Shown here in pieces: positions 26,854 through 35,013 of a stretch of DNA of 64,000 nucleotides (the first letter of the stretch is position 1; every line of letters begins with the position of its first letter). Both the position numbers and the translations under genes were made by a program. The DNA is from JBAOHV01 sp037045265. Lineage in GTDB: Bacteria > Actinomycetota > Acidimicrobiia > Acidimicrobiales > Microtrichaceae. Location: the NCBI GenBank assembly GCA_037045265.1, contig JBAOHV010000002.1, positions 119,522 to 183,521 of the forward strand, in the 5' to 3' direction. A model generated the notes under the pieces. It was not told where the DNA came from. It saw only the letters and a list, made by a program, of their open reading frames with translations, and did not search any database.

Positions 26854-27108
26854 ATGCACCACCAACCCACCACCCGCCGAGCAATAGCTGCCGCGCTGCT
26901 CGTCGCAACGCCGCTCGTCGCCGCTGCCTGCGGCGACGACGAGAGCGACCAGCCAGGAGACTCGCCGACGACCACCGAATCAGTCACCGATGACTCCATG
27001 ACCGATGACTCCATGACCGATGACTCCATGACCGATGACTCCATGACCGATGACTCCATGACCGAGGACGACACGATGACGGAGGACACGGCGGACGACC
27101 AGGGATAG
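26854..27108 (+). CDS. Small acidic lipoprotein of TDDSM repeats
   Basis: 84 residues. Signal sequence (RRAIAAALLVATPLVAAAC) with lipobox AAAC, then GDDESDQPGDSPTTTESV and five exact TDDSM units, followed by the variants TEDDTM and TEDTADDQG. The mature part is almost only Asp, Glu, Thr, Ser and six evenly spaced Met, so it should be disordered and strongly negative. A perfect AAGGAGG ribosome site (26842-26848) sits 5 bp before the ATG, suggesting high expression. It follows the sulfite-oxidase-like gene on the same strand. No known family; the role is open (metal or oxidant sink are guesses). Confidence 0.8.
   Translation: MHHQPTTRRAIAAALLVATPLVAAACGDDESDQPGDSPTTTESVTDDSMTDDSMTDDSMTDDSMTDDSMTEDDTMTEDTADDQG
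26986..27060 (+). repeat. 15-bp tandem repeat, five perfect copies
   Basis: Unit ACCGATGACTCCATG repeated without change at 26986, 27001, 27016, 27031 and 27046, then a degenerate copy. Each copy encodes TDDSM in frame. Perfect identity at DNA level means recent expansion or slippage, so copy number may vary between strains. Confidence 0.95.
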
Positions 27109-27322
27109 CCCGCCGCCGTCCTCGTCGACCGAAAGGACCGCCGATCCAGCGAGTGAGCATCTCGTGGTCGTCGTGGGCTGGGTTGGCGAGCGCTTCAAGC
27201 AGATTCGCAGATCCGTCGGCACCACCACAGTCCTCTGGCAGGCACGCATTCGCAACGTCAAGACACGCCGCTAGTTTGATCCCGATTCGGGTACCTGTCG
27301 GCCCGCTCGAGCTTGACCAGAT

Positions 27323-27723
27323 CTAACGGTGTGAGCGGATTTCGACACCCGGAAGGTCGCGGAACGCGGTCCCATCGGCGCTCACGACTGTCCGGTCGAA
27401 CGCCTTTGCGGTCGCGGCGATCATCAGATCGTGTGCCCCGCGTGGCTTTCCTTGGGCTCGCACGGCGACGAGCAGTTCGGCGTGGGCCTCCGCCACGTCG
27501 ATGTCGTAGTCGAGTATCGGCACGGTGGCGACGATGTCATTGACGTACGCCGCACGCGTGCAGCCTTGCGCCCTCGGCTGGCGAGGAGGGCGCCGACTCG
27601 GAGTTCGGCGATTGTCACGGCTGCGATGGCGACGTCGTCGGCGTCGTCCAAGACGGCGTCAAGGTCGTCGCCACCGCGCTCGGCATCGATGAGGAATGTC
27701 GTGTCGAACAGGAGGCGGGTCAT
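27323..27723 (-). CDS. vapC: VapC-type PIN-domain toxin (one frameshift)
   Basis: About 133 residues once joined: RLLFDTTFLIDAERG, VTIAELRVGALLASR and, after a frame change near 27,550, PILDYDIDVAEAHAELLV, GAHDLMIAATA and SADGTAFRDLPGVEI. All four PIN acidic positions (FDTTFLID, AEL, HDLMIA, SAD) are kept. Predicted Mg2+-dependent RNase, toxic to the cell when free. Starts 4 bp inside the antitoxin stop (27720-27723), the usual coupling of such pairs. The single frame break may be a sequencing error or real inactivation. Confidence 0.85.
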
Positions 27724-27962
27724 GTTCGGTCATCAACCTCGATGAGGTCTCGGACCTCAGCCAGTTCTCCTGCCCAGCCCGAGTCAGGGCGGTGCCGACG
27801 CAGGAGCGCCTTGACATCTACCCCGAGGCCGCGATTCATCGGTTCCAGATGTGCGATCGCCTTGCCGCGGCGCACGATCGTGAAGTGCTCGCCGCGGTGC
27901 TCGATGGCGTCAAGGAGGTCGGCGAAGTTCCGGGCAGCGTCTGTGGCGGTCACGTCAGGCAC
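27720..27962 (-). CDS. vapB: VapB/Phd-YefM-type antitoxin
   Basis: 80 residues. The N-terminal Phd/YefM DNA-binding fold is visible in TATDAARNFADLLDAIEHRGEHFTIVRRGKAIAHLEP, followed by a toxin-wrapping tail (VKALLRRHRPDSGWAGELAEVRDLI). It binds and silences the PIN toxin and represses the operon. GTG at 27962 is chosen; a TTG one codon earlier is possible. The pair lies just downstream of tRNA-Arg on the same strand. Confidence 0.85.
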   Translation of the reverse strand: MPDVTATDAARNFADLLDAIEHRGEHFTIVRRGKAIAHLEPMNRGLGVDVKALLRRHRPDSGWAGELAEVRDLIEVDDRT

Positions 27963-28031
27963 CAAGTCAGATTATCAGATCCACGGCAAAGTCGTGTGGG
28001 TTCCAACAAGCACGCCGGGCTGTCAGATTCG

Positions 28032-28104
28032 TGCCCCCGGCAGGATTCGAACCTGCGACACACGGTTTAGGAAACCGATGCTCTATCCCCTGAGCTACGG
28101 AGGC
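28032..28104 (-). tRNA. tRNA-Arg (anticodon CCU)
   Basis: Read on the minus strand, the 5' acceptor GCCTCCG pairs with CGGGGGC (one G-U pair). The D arm (AGCTCAGGGGATAGAGC), anticodon stem-loop CGGTT-TCCTAAA-CCG with anticodon CCT, and T arm GCAGGTTCGAATCCTGC are all standard. 73 nt to the discriminator A; CCA is not encoded. It decodes AGG. Confidence 0.95.
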
Positions 28105-28181
28105 GGGTCCGCGGCGTTCCGCGGAGGGGCCCGATGAGTGTACGCGAGTCTCCGTCGGGGTCTGGCAGGTACCGTGCCCCC

Positions 28182-31100
28182 ATGAGCAGCCGTCCTGTCC
28201 GCTTCGTCACAGCAGCGAGCCTCTTCGACGGTCACGACGCGTCGATCAACATCATGCGGCGCATCCTGTTGTCCCAGGGCGCCGAGGTAGTCCACCTGGG
28301 CCACAACCGCAGCGTCGACGAGGTCGTCGACGCAGTCGTTTCCGAGGACGTGCACGGTGTGGCGGTCAGCAGCTACCAGGGTGGCCACGTCGAGTACTTC
28401 ACCTACCTGGTCGATCGGCTGTCCCAGGAAGGAATGGGCCACGTCCGCGTGTTCGGCGGTGGCGGCGGAGTGATCATCCCGGCCGAGGTCGAGGCGTTGC
28501 ATGCGGCCGGGGTCACAAGGATCTTCACCCCGACCGACGGTCAGCGGCTCGGCCTGGTCGGCATGATCCGCTCGATGATCGAAGCCTGCGACGTCGACGC
28601 TGCGGCGCGGCGCAGGTGCCGATCGACGAGTTGGCATCGGGGTCGCGCCACGCCCTGGCTCCGCGCGATCACCAGCCTCGAAGCAGGGACGCTCGACAGC
28701 GCGATCACAGACGAGCTGCACCGGCTGGCCCAGGCGCGGGGAGTGCCGGTGCTCGGGGTGACCGGTACCGGCGGGTCGGGCAAGTCCTCGTTGACCGACG
28801 AGCTGGTCCGGCGACTCCGCATCGATCAGGAGGACAAGCTCCGCGTCGTCGTGCTGGCGATCGACCCGACACGACGGCGTGGGGGCGGGGCGCTGCTCGG
28901 CGACCGGATCCGGATGAACTCGATCGACACGCCACAGGTGCTGTTCCGGTCGCTGGCGACGCGGGCGAGCGGCTCCGAGGTACCGGGCTACCTGTCGTCG
29001 GCGATCGACGCTGCGGGGGTGTGGGGCGCTGACCTGGTCATCGTCGAGACTCCCGGAATCGGTCAGGGCGACGCCGCGATCGTGCCGTTCTCCGACGTGT
29101 CGCTCTACGTCATGACCCCCGAGTTCGGCGCCTCGTCGCAGCTCGAGAAGATCGACATGTTGGACTTCGCCGACGCCGTGGCGATCAACAAGTTCGAGCG
29201 ACGAGGCGCCGAGGATGCGCTGCGTGACGTGTCGCGCCAGCTGATCCGCAACCGTGAGCAGTTCGAGTCCTCGCCCGACGACATGCCCGTGTTCGGCACG
29301 ATCGCTTCGCGCTTCAACGACGACGGCGTGAGCGCGTTGTACCAGCACTTGCGCGGCCTGTTGGTCGACAAGGGCCTGCACGCCGGCGAGGGTGTGTTGC
29401 CGGCCACCTCCACCAGGGCCTCGACGACGGTCGCCCAGGTCGTGCCTGCCGACCGGGGTCGCTACCTGGCCGAGATCACCGACTCGGTGCGTGGGTACCA
29501 CCGCCGTACGGCGGTCTCGGTCGATGCCGTCCGCGGTCTCGATAGGGCGACCGCCACGCTCGAACAGTTGCGAGCGGATCAGCGCGACCCGGGTGATCTG
29601 ACGGTTCTGGTCGAAGAGCTCGCGGCCAGCGTGGACCCGGCCGACATGGCGCTGCTCGACGCCTACGAGGAGCTCACCGACGAGCACCGCGGCAAGGATC
29701 GCGCGACGCGTGCGTCGCTCGCCGGGACCGAGGTGCCTCGCCTGGCGCTGCCGGGCTTCGGCGAGCGCGCGGAACTGCTGCGCTGGCTGCGCTCCGAGCA
29801 CCTGCCGGGGCACTTCCCGTTCACAGCGGGTGTGTTTGCGCTCAAGCGCTCCGACGAGGACCCGGCCCGCATGTTCGCTGGCGAGGGTGGCCCGTCGCGC
29901 ACCAACAGGCGCTTCCATCTGCTCGCCGAGGGTCAACCGGCGAACCGGCTCTCGACGGCGTTCGACTCGGTCACGCTGTACGGGCGCGACCCTGCCGAGC
30001 GTCCCGACATCTACGGCAAGATCGGCACCTCCGGCGTGTCGGTGGCGACGCTCGACGACATGGAGGAGCTCTACTCCGGCTTCGACCTGTGCGACCCGAC
30101 GACATCGGTTTCGATGACGATCAACGGCCCTGCACCGGCGATCCTGGCCATGTACCTGAACACCGCCATCGACCAGCACCCCCAGGAGGACCCGGCGTGG
30201 GTGCTCGAACGGGTGCGCGGCACCGTGCAGGCGGACATCCTCAAGGAGGACCAGGGTCAGAACACGTGTCTGTTCTCCACCGAGTTCTCCCTGGGTGTCA
30301 TGGCCGACATCGCCGAGTGGTTCGTCGAACACGACGTCAGGCGCTTCTACTCGGCGTCGATCTCCGGCTACCACATCGCCGAGGCCGGCGCGAACCCCGT
30401 CACGCAACTGGCGTTCACGCTCGCCAACGGCTTCACCTACGTCGAGTCGTACCTCGCCCGTGGGCTCGACATCGACGACTTCGCCCCGAACCTCAGCTTC
30501 TTCTTCTCCAACGGCATGGACCCCGAGTACTCGGTGCTCGGTCGGGTCGCCCGCCGGATCTGGGCGATCGCCATGCGGGACCGCTACGGCGCCGGCGAGC
30601 GTTCCCAGAAGCTCAAGTACCACGTGCAGACCTCGGGCCGGAGCCTGCACGCCCAGGAGATGGCGTTCAACGACATCCGTACGACGTTGCAGGCGCTCTG
30701 CGCCATGTACGACAACGCGAACAGCCTGCACACGAACGCCTACGACGAAGCGGTGACCACGCCGTCCGCCGAGTCCGTGCGGCGCGCACTGGCGATCCAG
30801 CTGATCATCACCAACGAGTGGGGCCTGTCGATGTGCGACAACCCGCTGCAGGGAAGCTTCATCATCGAGGAGCTCACCGAGCTGGTCGAGACCGCCGTTC
30901 TCGACGAGCTCGACCGCATCGACCGGCGTGGCGGCGTACTCGGAGCCATGGAGACCGGCTATCAGCGGGGTCGCATCCAGGACGAGTCGATGCTCTACGA
31001 GCAGCTCAAGCACGACGGATCGTTGCCGATCATCGGCGTCAACACGTTCCTCGGACCGGAGGCCGGCGACGAGCACGTCGAGGTGGAGCTGGCCCGCTCG

Positions 31101-31316
31101 AGCGACACCGAGAAGCGTGACCGCATCGAGGCGGTCCATGCATTCCGCGAACGTCACGCCGAGGAGCGGCCCGAGGCCCTCGCTCGGTTGCGCGCCACGG
31201 CGATGTCGGGTGGGAACGTGTTCGCCGAGCTGATGCACACCGTGCGGTGCTGCACCCTCGGTGAGATCACCGAGGCGTTGTTCGAGGTCGGCGGCCAGTA
31301 CCGCCGGAACGTCTGA
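28182..31316 (+). CDS. icmF: Fused coenzyme-B12 acyl-CoA mutase (IcmF type)
   Basis: 1,044 residues combining a B12-binding domain (1-135), a MeaB-like G-protein chaperone (Walker A GVTGTGGSGKSSLTDEL, then LAIDPTRRRGGGALLGDRIRMN) and the large mutase barrel ending GGQYRRNV. IcmF interconverts isobutyryl- and n-butyryl-CoA, and related forms act on isovaleryl- or pivalyl-CoA; the GTPase part loads and protects the cofactor. Start ATG at 28182. Residues about 140-162 do not fit the family: a +1 frame over 28,613-28,657 reads VPIDELASGSRHALA, which does. Two compensating single-base errors there are likely. Confidence 0.93.
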   Translation: MSSRPVRFVTAASLFDGHDASINIMRRILLSQGAEVVHLGHNRSVDEVVDAVVSEDVHGVAVSSYQGGHVEYFTYLVDRLSQEGMGHVRVFGGGGGVIIPAEVEALHAAGVTRIFTPTDGQRLGLVGMIRSMIEACDVDAAARRRCRSTSWHRGRATPWLRAITSLEAGTLDSAITDELHRLAQARGVPVLGVTGTGGSGKSSLTDELVRRLRIDQEDKLRVVVLAIDPTRRRGGGALLGDRIRMNSIDTPQVLFRSLATRASGSEVPGYLSSAIDAAGVWGADLVIVETPGIGQGDAAIVPFSDVSLYVMTPEFGASSQLEKIDMLDFADAVAINKFERRGAEDALRDVSRQLIRNREQFESSPDDMPVFGTIASRFNDDGVSALYQHLRGLLVDKGLHAGEGVLPATSTRASTTVAQVVPADRGRYLAEITDSVRGYHRRTAVSVDAVRGLDRATATLEQLRADQRDPGDLTVLVEELAASVDPADMALLDAYEELTDEHRGKDRATRASLAGTEVPRLALPGFGERAELLRWLRSEHLPGHFPFTAGVFALKRSDEDPARMFAGEGGPSRTNRRFHLLAEGQPANRLSTAFDSVTLYGRDPAERPDIYGKIGTSGVSVATLDDMEELYSGFDLCDPTTSVSMTINGPAPAILAMYLNTAIDQHPQEDPAWVLERVRGTVQADILKEDQGQNTCLFSTEFSLGVMADIAEWFVEHDVRRFYSASISGYHIAEAGANPVTQLAFTLANGFTYVESYLARGLDIDDFAPNLSFFFSNGMDPEYSVLGRVARRIWAIAMRDRYGAGERSQKLKYHVQTSGRSLHAQEMAFNDIRTTLQALCAMYDNANSLHTNAYDEAVTTPSAESVRRALAIQLIITNEWGLSMCDNPLQGSFIIEELTELVETAVLDELDRIDRRGGVLGAMETGYQRGRIQDESMLYEQLKHDGSLPIIGVNTFLGPEAGDEHVEVELARSSDTEKRDRIEAVHAFRERHAEERPEALARLRATAMSGGNVFAELMHTVRCCTLGEITEALFEVGGQYRRNV

Positions 31317-32511
31317 GCCCCGGCCGGTCGTCGTCCGGCTCGTCGACCCTGGGTCGCCCGAGGATCGCGAAGCCGATCAACGGGAAGGCGAGCACCGACA
31401 ACATGCCGGCACCGACCAGTGCCGTGGCGTTCTGCGAGGTCATGCGATCCGTCGAGAGGCCGATCTCGGCGATCACCACCAGCAACGGCAGGGCGGTCGC
31501 CTGCAGGAACGCCAGCGACGACCGTTCCCGGGTCGTCAGCAGTCCCCGGTAGACGATCAGCGCCGGCACTCCTCGCACCACCAGCAGCAGCGCCAGGAAC
31601 ATCGGTACGCGCAGCATCGTCGACGTCGACCCGAACAAGGCGTCCAGGTCGAAGGTCACGCCGCTGACGATGAAGAACACCGGGATGAGGAACCCGAACC
31701 CGATCGCCTCGAGCCGCGGGGTCAGCGCCCGGGACTGCACGGGGCTGAGCGCCTGGCGGGTGATCATGCCGGCGGCGAACGCGCCGAGCAGGTTGTCGAG
31801 TCCCAGGTCCGCGGCGATCACGACGAGCGCGACGACCAACAGGATGACGATCCGCACCGGCAGCTGGGTCGAGGTCGACAGGTGTCGGTGGAGCATCTCG
31901 ACCAGCTTCGGCGGTTGGGGTCGCGACGCCATTGCCGCGACGGCTACCGCCAGCAGAGCGAAGACGACGAGCAGCGCTGCTTCGGTGAAGGGGTTCGACC
32001 CGGTGAGCAGCAGGGTGACCGCCAGGATCGGTCCGAACTCGCCCACTGCACCGGCCGCGGTGATGAACAGGCCGAAGCGGGTGTCGAGCAGGCCGCGGTC
32101 CCGCAGCATCGGTAGGAGCGTGCCGATGGCGGTCGTCGTCAGCGCCAACCCGACCAGCAGCCCGGACAGCACGACCCCTTCGAGCGCCAGGACTGTGGCG
32201 ACCACGAGCCCGAGGACGAGACTGAGCACCCAGCCGCCTGTCGCCCGGTTCATGGGCGCGCCCCGCAGCTTGGCGAAGTCGATCTCGTAGCCCGCCAGGA
32301 AGAACAGCACCGCCAGGCCCAGTTCGCTGAGTCCACCGATGAACGGGTCGACCTCGACCCAGCCGAGCAGAGCCGGGCCGATGGCCATGCCCAGGATCAG
32401 CTCGAACAGGACGCTCGGTATGCGCCAACGTCGCAGCAACTCCGCGAGCAACGGCGCCACGACGGCCGCGGCGAAGATGCTCACGAGGGACAGCGCGGTG
32501 GAGTTGGCCAT
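31267..32511 (-). CDS. CPA2-family cation:proton antiporter (KefB/NapA-like)
   Basis: 414 residues, about 12 membrane segments. N-terminal half with LRRWRIPSVLFELILGMAIGP and LAVLFFLAGYEIDFAKL; central LTTTAIGTLLPMLRD, where the usual ND transport motif is absent; DNLLGAFAAGMITRQ later. It lacks the C-terminal TrkA/RCK regulatory domain of Kef systems and ends in a short charged tail. Exchanges Na+ or K+ for H+ across the membrane. Its last 50 bp overlap the end of icmF on the opposite strand. Confidence 0.86.
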   Translation of the reverse strand: MANSTALSLVSIFAAAVVAPLLAELLRRWRIPSVLFELILGMAIGPALLGWVEVDPFIGGLSELGLAVLFFLAGYEIDFAKLRGAPMNRATGGWVLSLVLGLVVATVLALEGVVLSGLLVGLALTTTAIGTLLPMLRDRGLLDTRFGLFITAAGAVGEFGPILAVTLLLTGSNPFTEAALLVVFALLAVAVAAMASRPQPPKLVEMLHRHLSTSTQLPVRIVILLVVALVVIAADLGLDNLLGAFAAGMITRQALSPVQSRALTPRLEAIGFGFLIPVFFIVSGVTFDLDALFGSTSTMLRVPMFLALLLVVRGVPALIVYRGLLTTRERSSLAFLQATALPLLVVIAEIGLSTDRMTSQNATALVGAGMLSVLAFPLIGFAILGRPRVDEPDDDRPGLRRSGGTGRRPRTTPR

Positions 32512-32530
32512 GGTGGGCCGAGCCTAGGGA

Positions 32531-32947
32531 TCAGTCGTCGCGGGTGGGACGACGTCGATCCCGTTTGGTCTGGGATCGTTGCTGCTTCTGGTCCAGGCGC
32601 CGGACCTGGGAGCCTCGGGTGGGGCGGGTCGGGCGCCGGGGCCGGACGGGGGCCAGCGCGGACGCCAGACGTGCGGCCAGACGCTGGCGGGCTATCGACC
32701 GGTTGCGCGTCTGGGACCGTTCGTCGTCGGCTACGACGCGGATCTCGTCGCCGAAGCGGTCGGTGAGCCTCGTTCTCTGGTGATCCGTGAGCACCTGCGA
32801 GCCGGCGATGTCGAAGCGGAGCTCGACGCGCGTCGCCGACCGGTTCGCGTGCTGACCTCCGGGCCCGCCCGAGGTCGAGAACCTTTCCTCGATCTCATGT
32901 CCGGGCAGGGTGAGGCCGGCGCGGACCGGCAGGTCAGCTGCTGTCAC
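32531..32947 (-). CDS. arfB: Alternative ribosome-rescue factor ArfB (peptidyl-tRNA hydrolase)
   Basis: 138 residues. Release-factor catalytic motif in STSGGPGGQHANRSATRVELRF (GGQ at 30-32), followed by a conserved globular part and a strongly basic C-terminal tail (RRLDQKQQRSQTKRDRRRP). That tail is the mRNA-channel anchor by which ArfB/YaeJ recognises ribosomes stalled at an mRNA end. It hydrolyses the stuck peptidyl-tRNA. The start overlaps the end of the mycoredoxin gene by about 14 bp. Confidence 0.92.
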   Translation of the reverse strand: MTAADLPVRAGLTLPGHEIEERFSTSGGPGGQHANRSATRVELRFDIAGSQVLTDHQRTRLTDRFGDEIRVVADDERSQTRNRSIARQRLAARLASALAPVRPRRPTRPTRGSQVRRLDQKQQRSQTKRDRRRPTRDD

Positions 32948-33210
32948 CGCCGTGGCTCTCGACAGCTGCCCGGACCTTGCGTGCGGACGGGTTGACCAGT
33001 CCTACGGACCCGGGGGAGCCTGGCTGGCCGATCACGACGGTCGGCACCGTCTCGTTGCCGTTCGCGTACGAGCGCACGATCGCGGCGGCGGAAGGATCCG
33101 ACCAGATGTCGAGCCTCGCGGTAGGTCAGGTCGGTGCGCTTCAGCTTGTGGCGCAGCATCGAGCAGAACCCGCAGCCGGGGCGCCAGTACACGGTGACGT
33201 CGACGTCCAT
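32934..33210 (-). CDS. Mycoredoxin / glutaredoxin-like protein (one frameshift)
   Basis: N-terminal TVYWRPGCGFCSMLRHKLKR carries the CGFC redox pair of mycoredoxin-type glutaredoxins. After a single extra base near 33,110 the family sequence resumes: DIWSDPSAAAIVRSYANGNE, then TVPTVVIGQPGSPGSVGLVN with the cis-Pro TVPT. The length (277 nt) is one over a multiple of three, fitting one inserted base. It reduces mycothiol-mixed disulfides and is specific to mycothiol-making actinobacteria, which supports the host assignment. Next to arfB, overlapping by 14 bp. Confidence 0.85.
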
Positions 33211-33214
33211 CACG

Positions 33215-33889
33215 TCACGCTACCGGTGGGTCGGCTATCTCCCGGATCGCCCGGATCAGCACGTCGAGCTCGACGATGGGATTCACGCCCTCGCGAGCGT
33301 CCAGCCACTCGGCGTTGCGGCGGTGCAGCTCGACGGTGGCGTCATAGCGGTTCAGGAACACCAGGGTCGGCGCGATCGCCGCGAGCGCTGCGACGGCGGG
33401 GCGAATCGAGTTGAGGGTGCCAAGTCCGGCGTCAGCGACGAGCAGGACGGTCTCGGGGGTGAGAGCCCGTGTCAGGTCCAGTCCGTCACCGTCGTGCGCG
33501 ATGGGTGACCACAGCCCGCCGGCGAGCTCGACCAGCCCTACGCGGCTGGCGTCGTCGTTCCACGACGACGCCACCTCGTCCACCAGATCGGAGAGGTCGA
33601 TCCGCTCGCGGTCGAGTGCGTCGGCCGCCATCGGCGGTGCCATTGCCACCGGGTACCAGCGGTGTGGCGGACAGGTCGTCATCGGGTCCTCTCCGGACGC
33701 GGCGCCGAGCAGCGCCGCGTCGGTCCGGTCGAGAGGATCGAGCTCGTCGTAGGACTGTGCGGGCTTGCGAGCGGCGACGGTCGTGGCATGTGATCGCAGG
33801 CCTGCCGCGAGGTGGCATGCCACCCAGGTCTTGCCTACCTCGGTGCCGGTTCCCGCGACGACCACCAGATGTTCGGGGCGTGAGCTCAC
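33215..33889 (-). CDS. bioD: Dethiobiotin synthetase
   Basis: 224 residues. N-terminal P-loop VVAGTGTEVGKTWVACHLA (GTGTEVGKT, the BioD signature) and ARKPAQSYDELDPLDRTDAALL, then GLVELAGGLWSPIAHDGDGLDL, matching the VEGAGG loop region. Closes the ureido ring of 7,8-diaminopelargonate with CO2 and ATP. GTG at 33889 overlaps the bioF stop by 4 bp. Last gene of the bioA-bioF-bioD unit; the downstream mycoredoxin starts only 4 bp later and may be carried on the same transcript. Confidence 0.93.
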   Translation of the reverse strand: MSSRPEHLVVVAGTGTEVGKTWVACHLAAGLRSHATTVAARKPAQSYDELDPLDRTDAALLGAASGEDPMTTCPPHRWYPVAMAPPMAADALDRERIDLSDLVDEVASSWNDDASRVGLVELAGGLWSPIAHDGDGLDLTRALTPETVLLVADAGLGTLNSIRPAVAALAAIAPTLVFLNRYDATVELHRRNAEWLDAREGVNPIVELDVLIRAIREIADPPVA

Positions 33890-35013
33890 CACGTCACTCC
33901 CAGGTCGTCGAGCGTTTCGCGCAGCAGGTCGATCTGTTCGTGGGTGTGGGCGGCCGAGACGGCTACCCGCAACCGACACGTCCCGGGTGCGACCGTGGGT
34001 GGGCGGATCGCCGGTACCAGGACGCCGCGCTCGAGCAGGGCATCTGCGACCGCGATCGCGCGGCGTTCGTCGCCGAGCAGGATCGGCAGGATCGGTGAGT
34101 CGTGCCCTGGGGCCAGCCGGTCGACGTTCGCGCGGAGACGGTCGACCAGCAGGGCCCCCTCGTCCGAGCGCAGGACCTCGAGCGCGGCCAGCGCGGCTGC
34201 TGTGTCGGCGGGAGTCCCGGCGGTGGTGAAGATGAACGAGCGGGACGTGTTGCGACACAGCGCGACCAGCTCCCGGTCCGCGGCGACGAAGCCACCGGCC
34301 GAGCCGAGGGTCTTCGAGAGGGTGCCTACGACGACGGACCCGGGCGGGGGCCGGTCGGCGAGCACGGCGTGCGCCTCGTCCACCACCAGGAGCGTGTCGT
34401 GGGAAGCGCAGAGTCCGGCGATCTCATCGAGCGGTGCCCTGTCGCCATCCATCGAGAAGACCGAGTCGGTGACCACGATCGACGGTTGCTCGGAGCCCGG
34501 TGGCGCGTGTTCGGCCAACAGCTCCCCGAGGTGGTCCACATCGGCGTGGCGGAAGACACGGATCTCGGCGCGGGCCAGTCTGCACCCGTCGATGATCGAC
34601 GCGTGGTTCAGTTCGTCGGAGAACACGACGAGACCGGGAGCGCAACGGGCGAGCGCACCGATCACCCCGACGTTCGCCTGGTAGCCGCTGGGGAACAGCA
34701 GTGCGTCATGGCGCTCGCACCACTGTGCGAGCGCTGCCTCGAGCTCGTCGTGGATCGGACGCCCGCCGACTATCAGCCGCGCCGCTCCGCTGCCGGTGCC
34801 GTAGCGATCCAGGGCGGCGTGGGCGGCGGAGACGACAGCAGCGTTCTGGCTCAGCCCCAGGTAGTCGTTCGACGCGAACGTCGCGACCCGGCGGCCGTCG
34901 GCGCTCACCGTCGTGGCTGGCGCACCGGAGTCGAGCGTGCGCACGGTGCGCCACCGGCCGACGTCTCGGGTCGCGGCGTTGTGAAGCGCGATCCGTCGTG
35001 CCCACGTGGTCAC
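33886..35013 (-). CDS. bioF: 8-amino-7-oxononanoate synthase
   Basis: 375 residues, alpha-oxoamine synthase of PLP fold type I: FASNDYLGLSQ near the N-terminus, YGTGSGAARLIVGG, FSDELNHASIIDG, SMDGDRAPLDEIAGL, VDEAHAV and the PLP lysine in GTLSKTLGSAGGF. Condenses pimeloyl-thioester with L-alanine. GTG at 35013 overlaps the bioA stop (GTGA), so translation is coupled. The open frame continues upstream to 35151, but that part is bioA in another frame. Confidence 0.93.
   Translation of the reverse strand: MTTWARRIALHNAATRDVGRWRTVRTLDSGAPATTVSADGRRVATFASNDYLGLSQNAAVVSAAHAALDRYGTGSGAARLIVGGRPIHDELEAALAQWCERHDALLFPSGYQANVGVIGALARCAPGLVVFSDELNHASIIDGCRLARAEIRVFRHADVDHLGELLAEHAPPGSEQPSIVVTDSVFSMDGDRAPLDEIAGLCASHDTLLVVDEAHAVLADRPPPGSVVVGTLSKTLGSAGGFVAADRELVALCRNTSRSFIFTTAGTPADTAAALAALEVLRSDEGALLVDRLRANVDRLAPGHDSPILPILLGDERRAIAVADALLERGVLVPAIRPPTVAPGTCRLRVAVSAAHTHEQIDLLRETLDDLGVTW

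Noticed and set aside
26986..27060. CRISPR-like array
   Set aside because: Repeats of 15 bp are directly adjacent without spacers and lie in frame in a coding region.
28095..31238. 1,047-codon open frame antisense to icmF
   Set aside because: Composition-driven shadow of a GC-rich gene; Arg/Val/Gly/His-rich, no domain, and icmF itself is certain.
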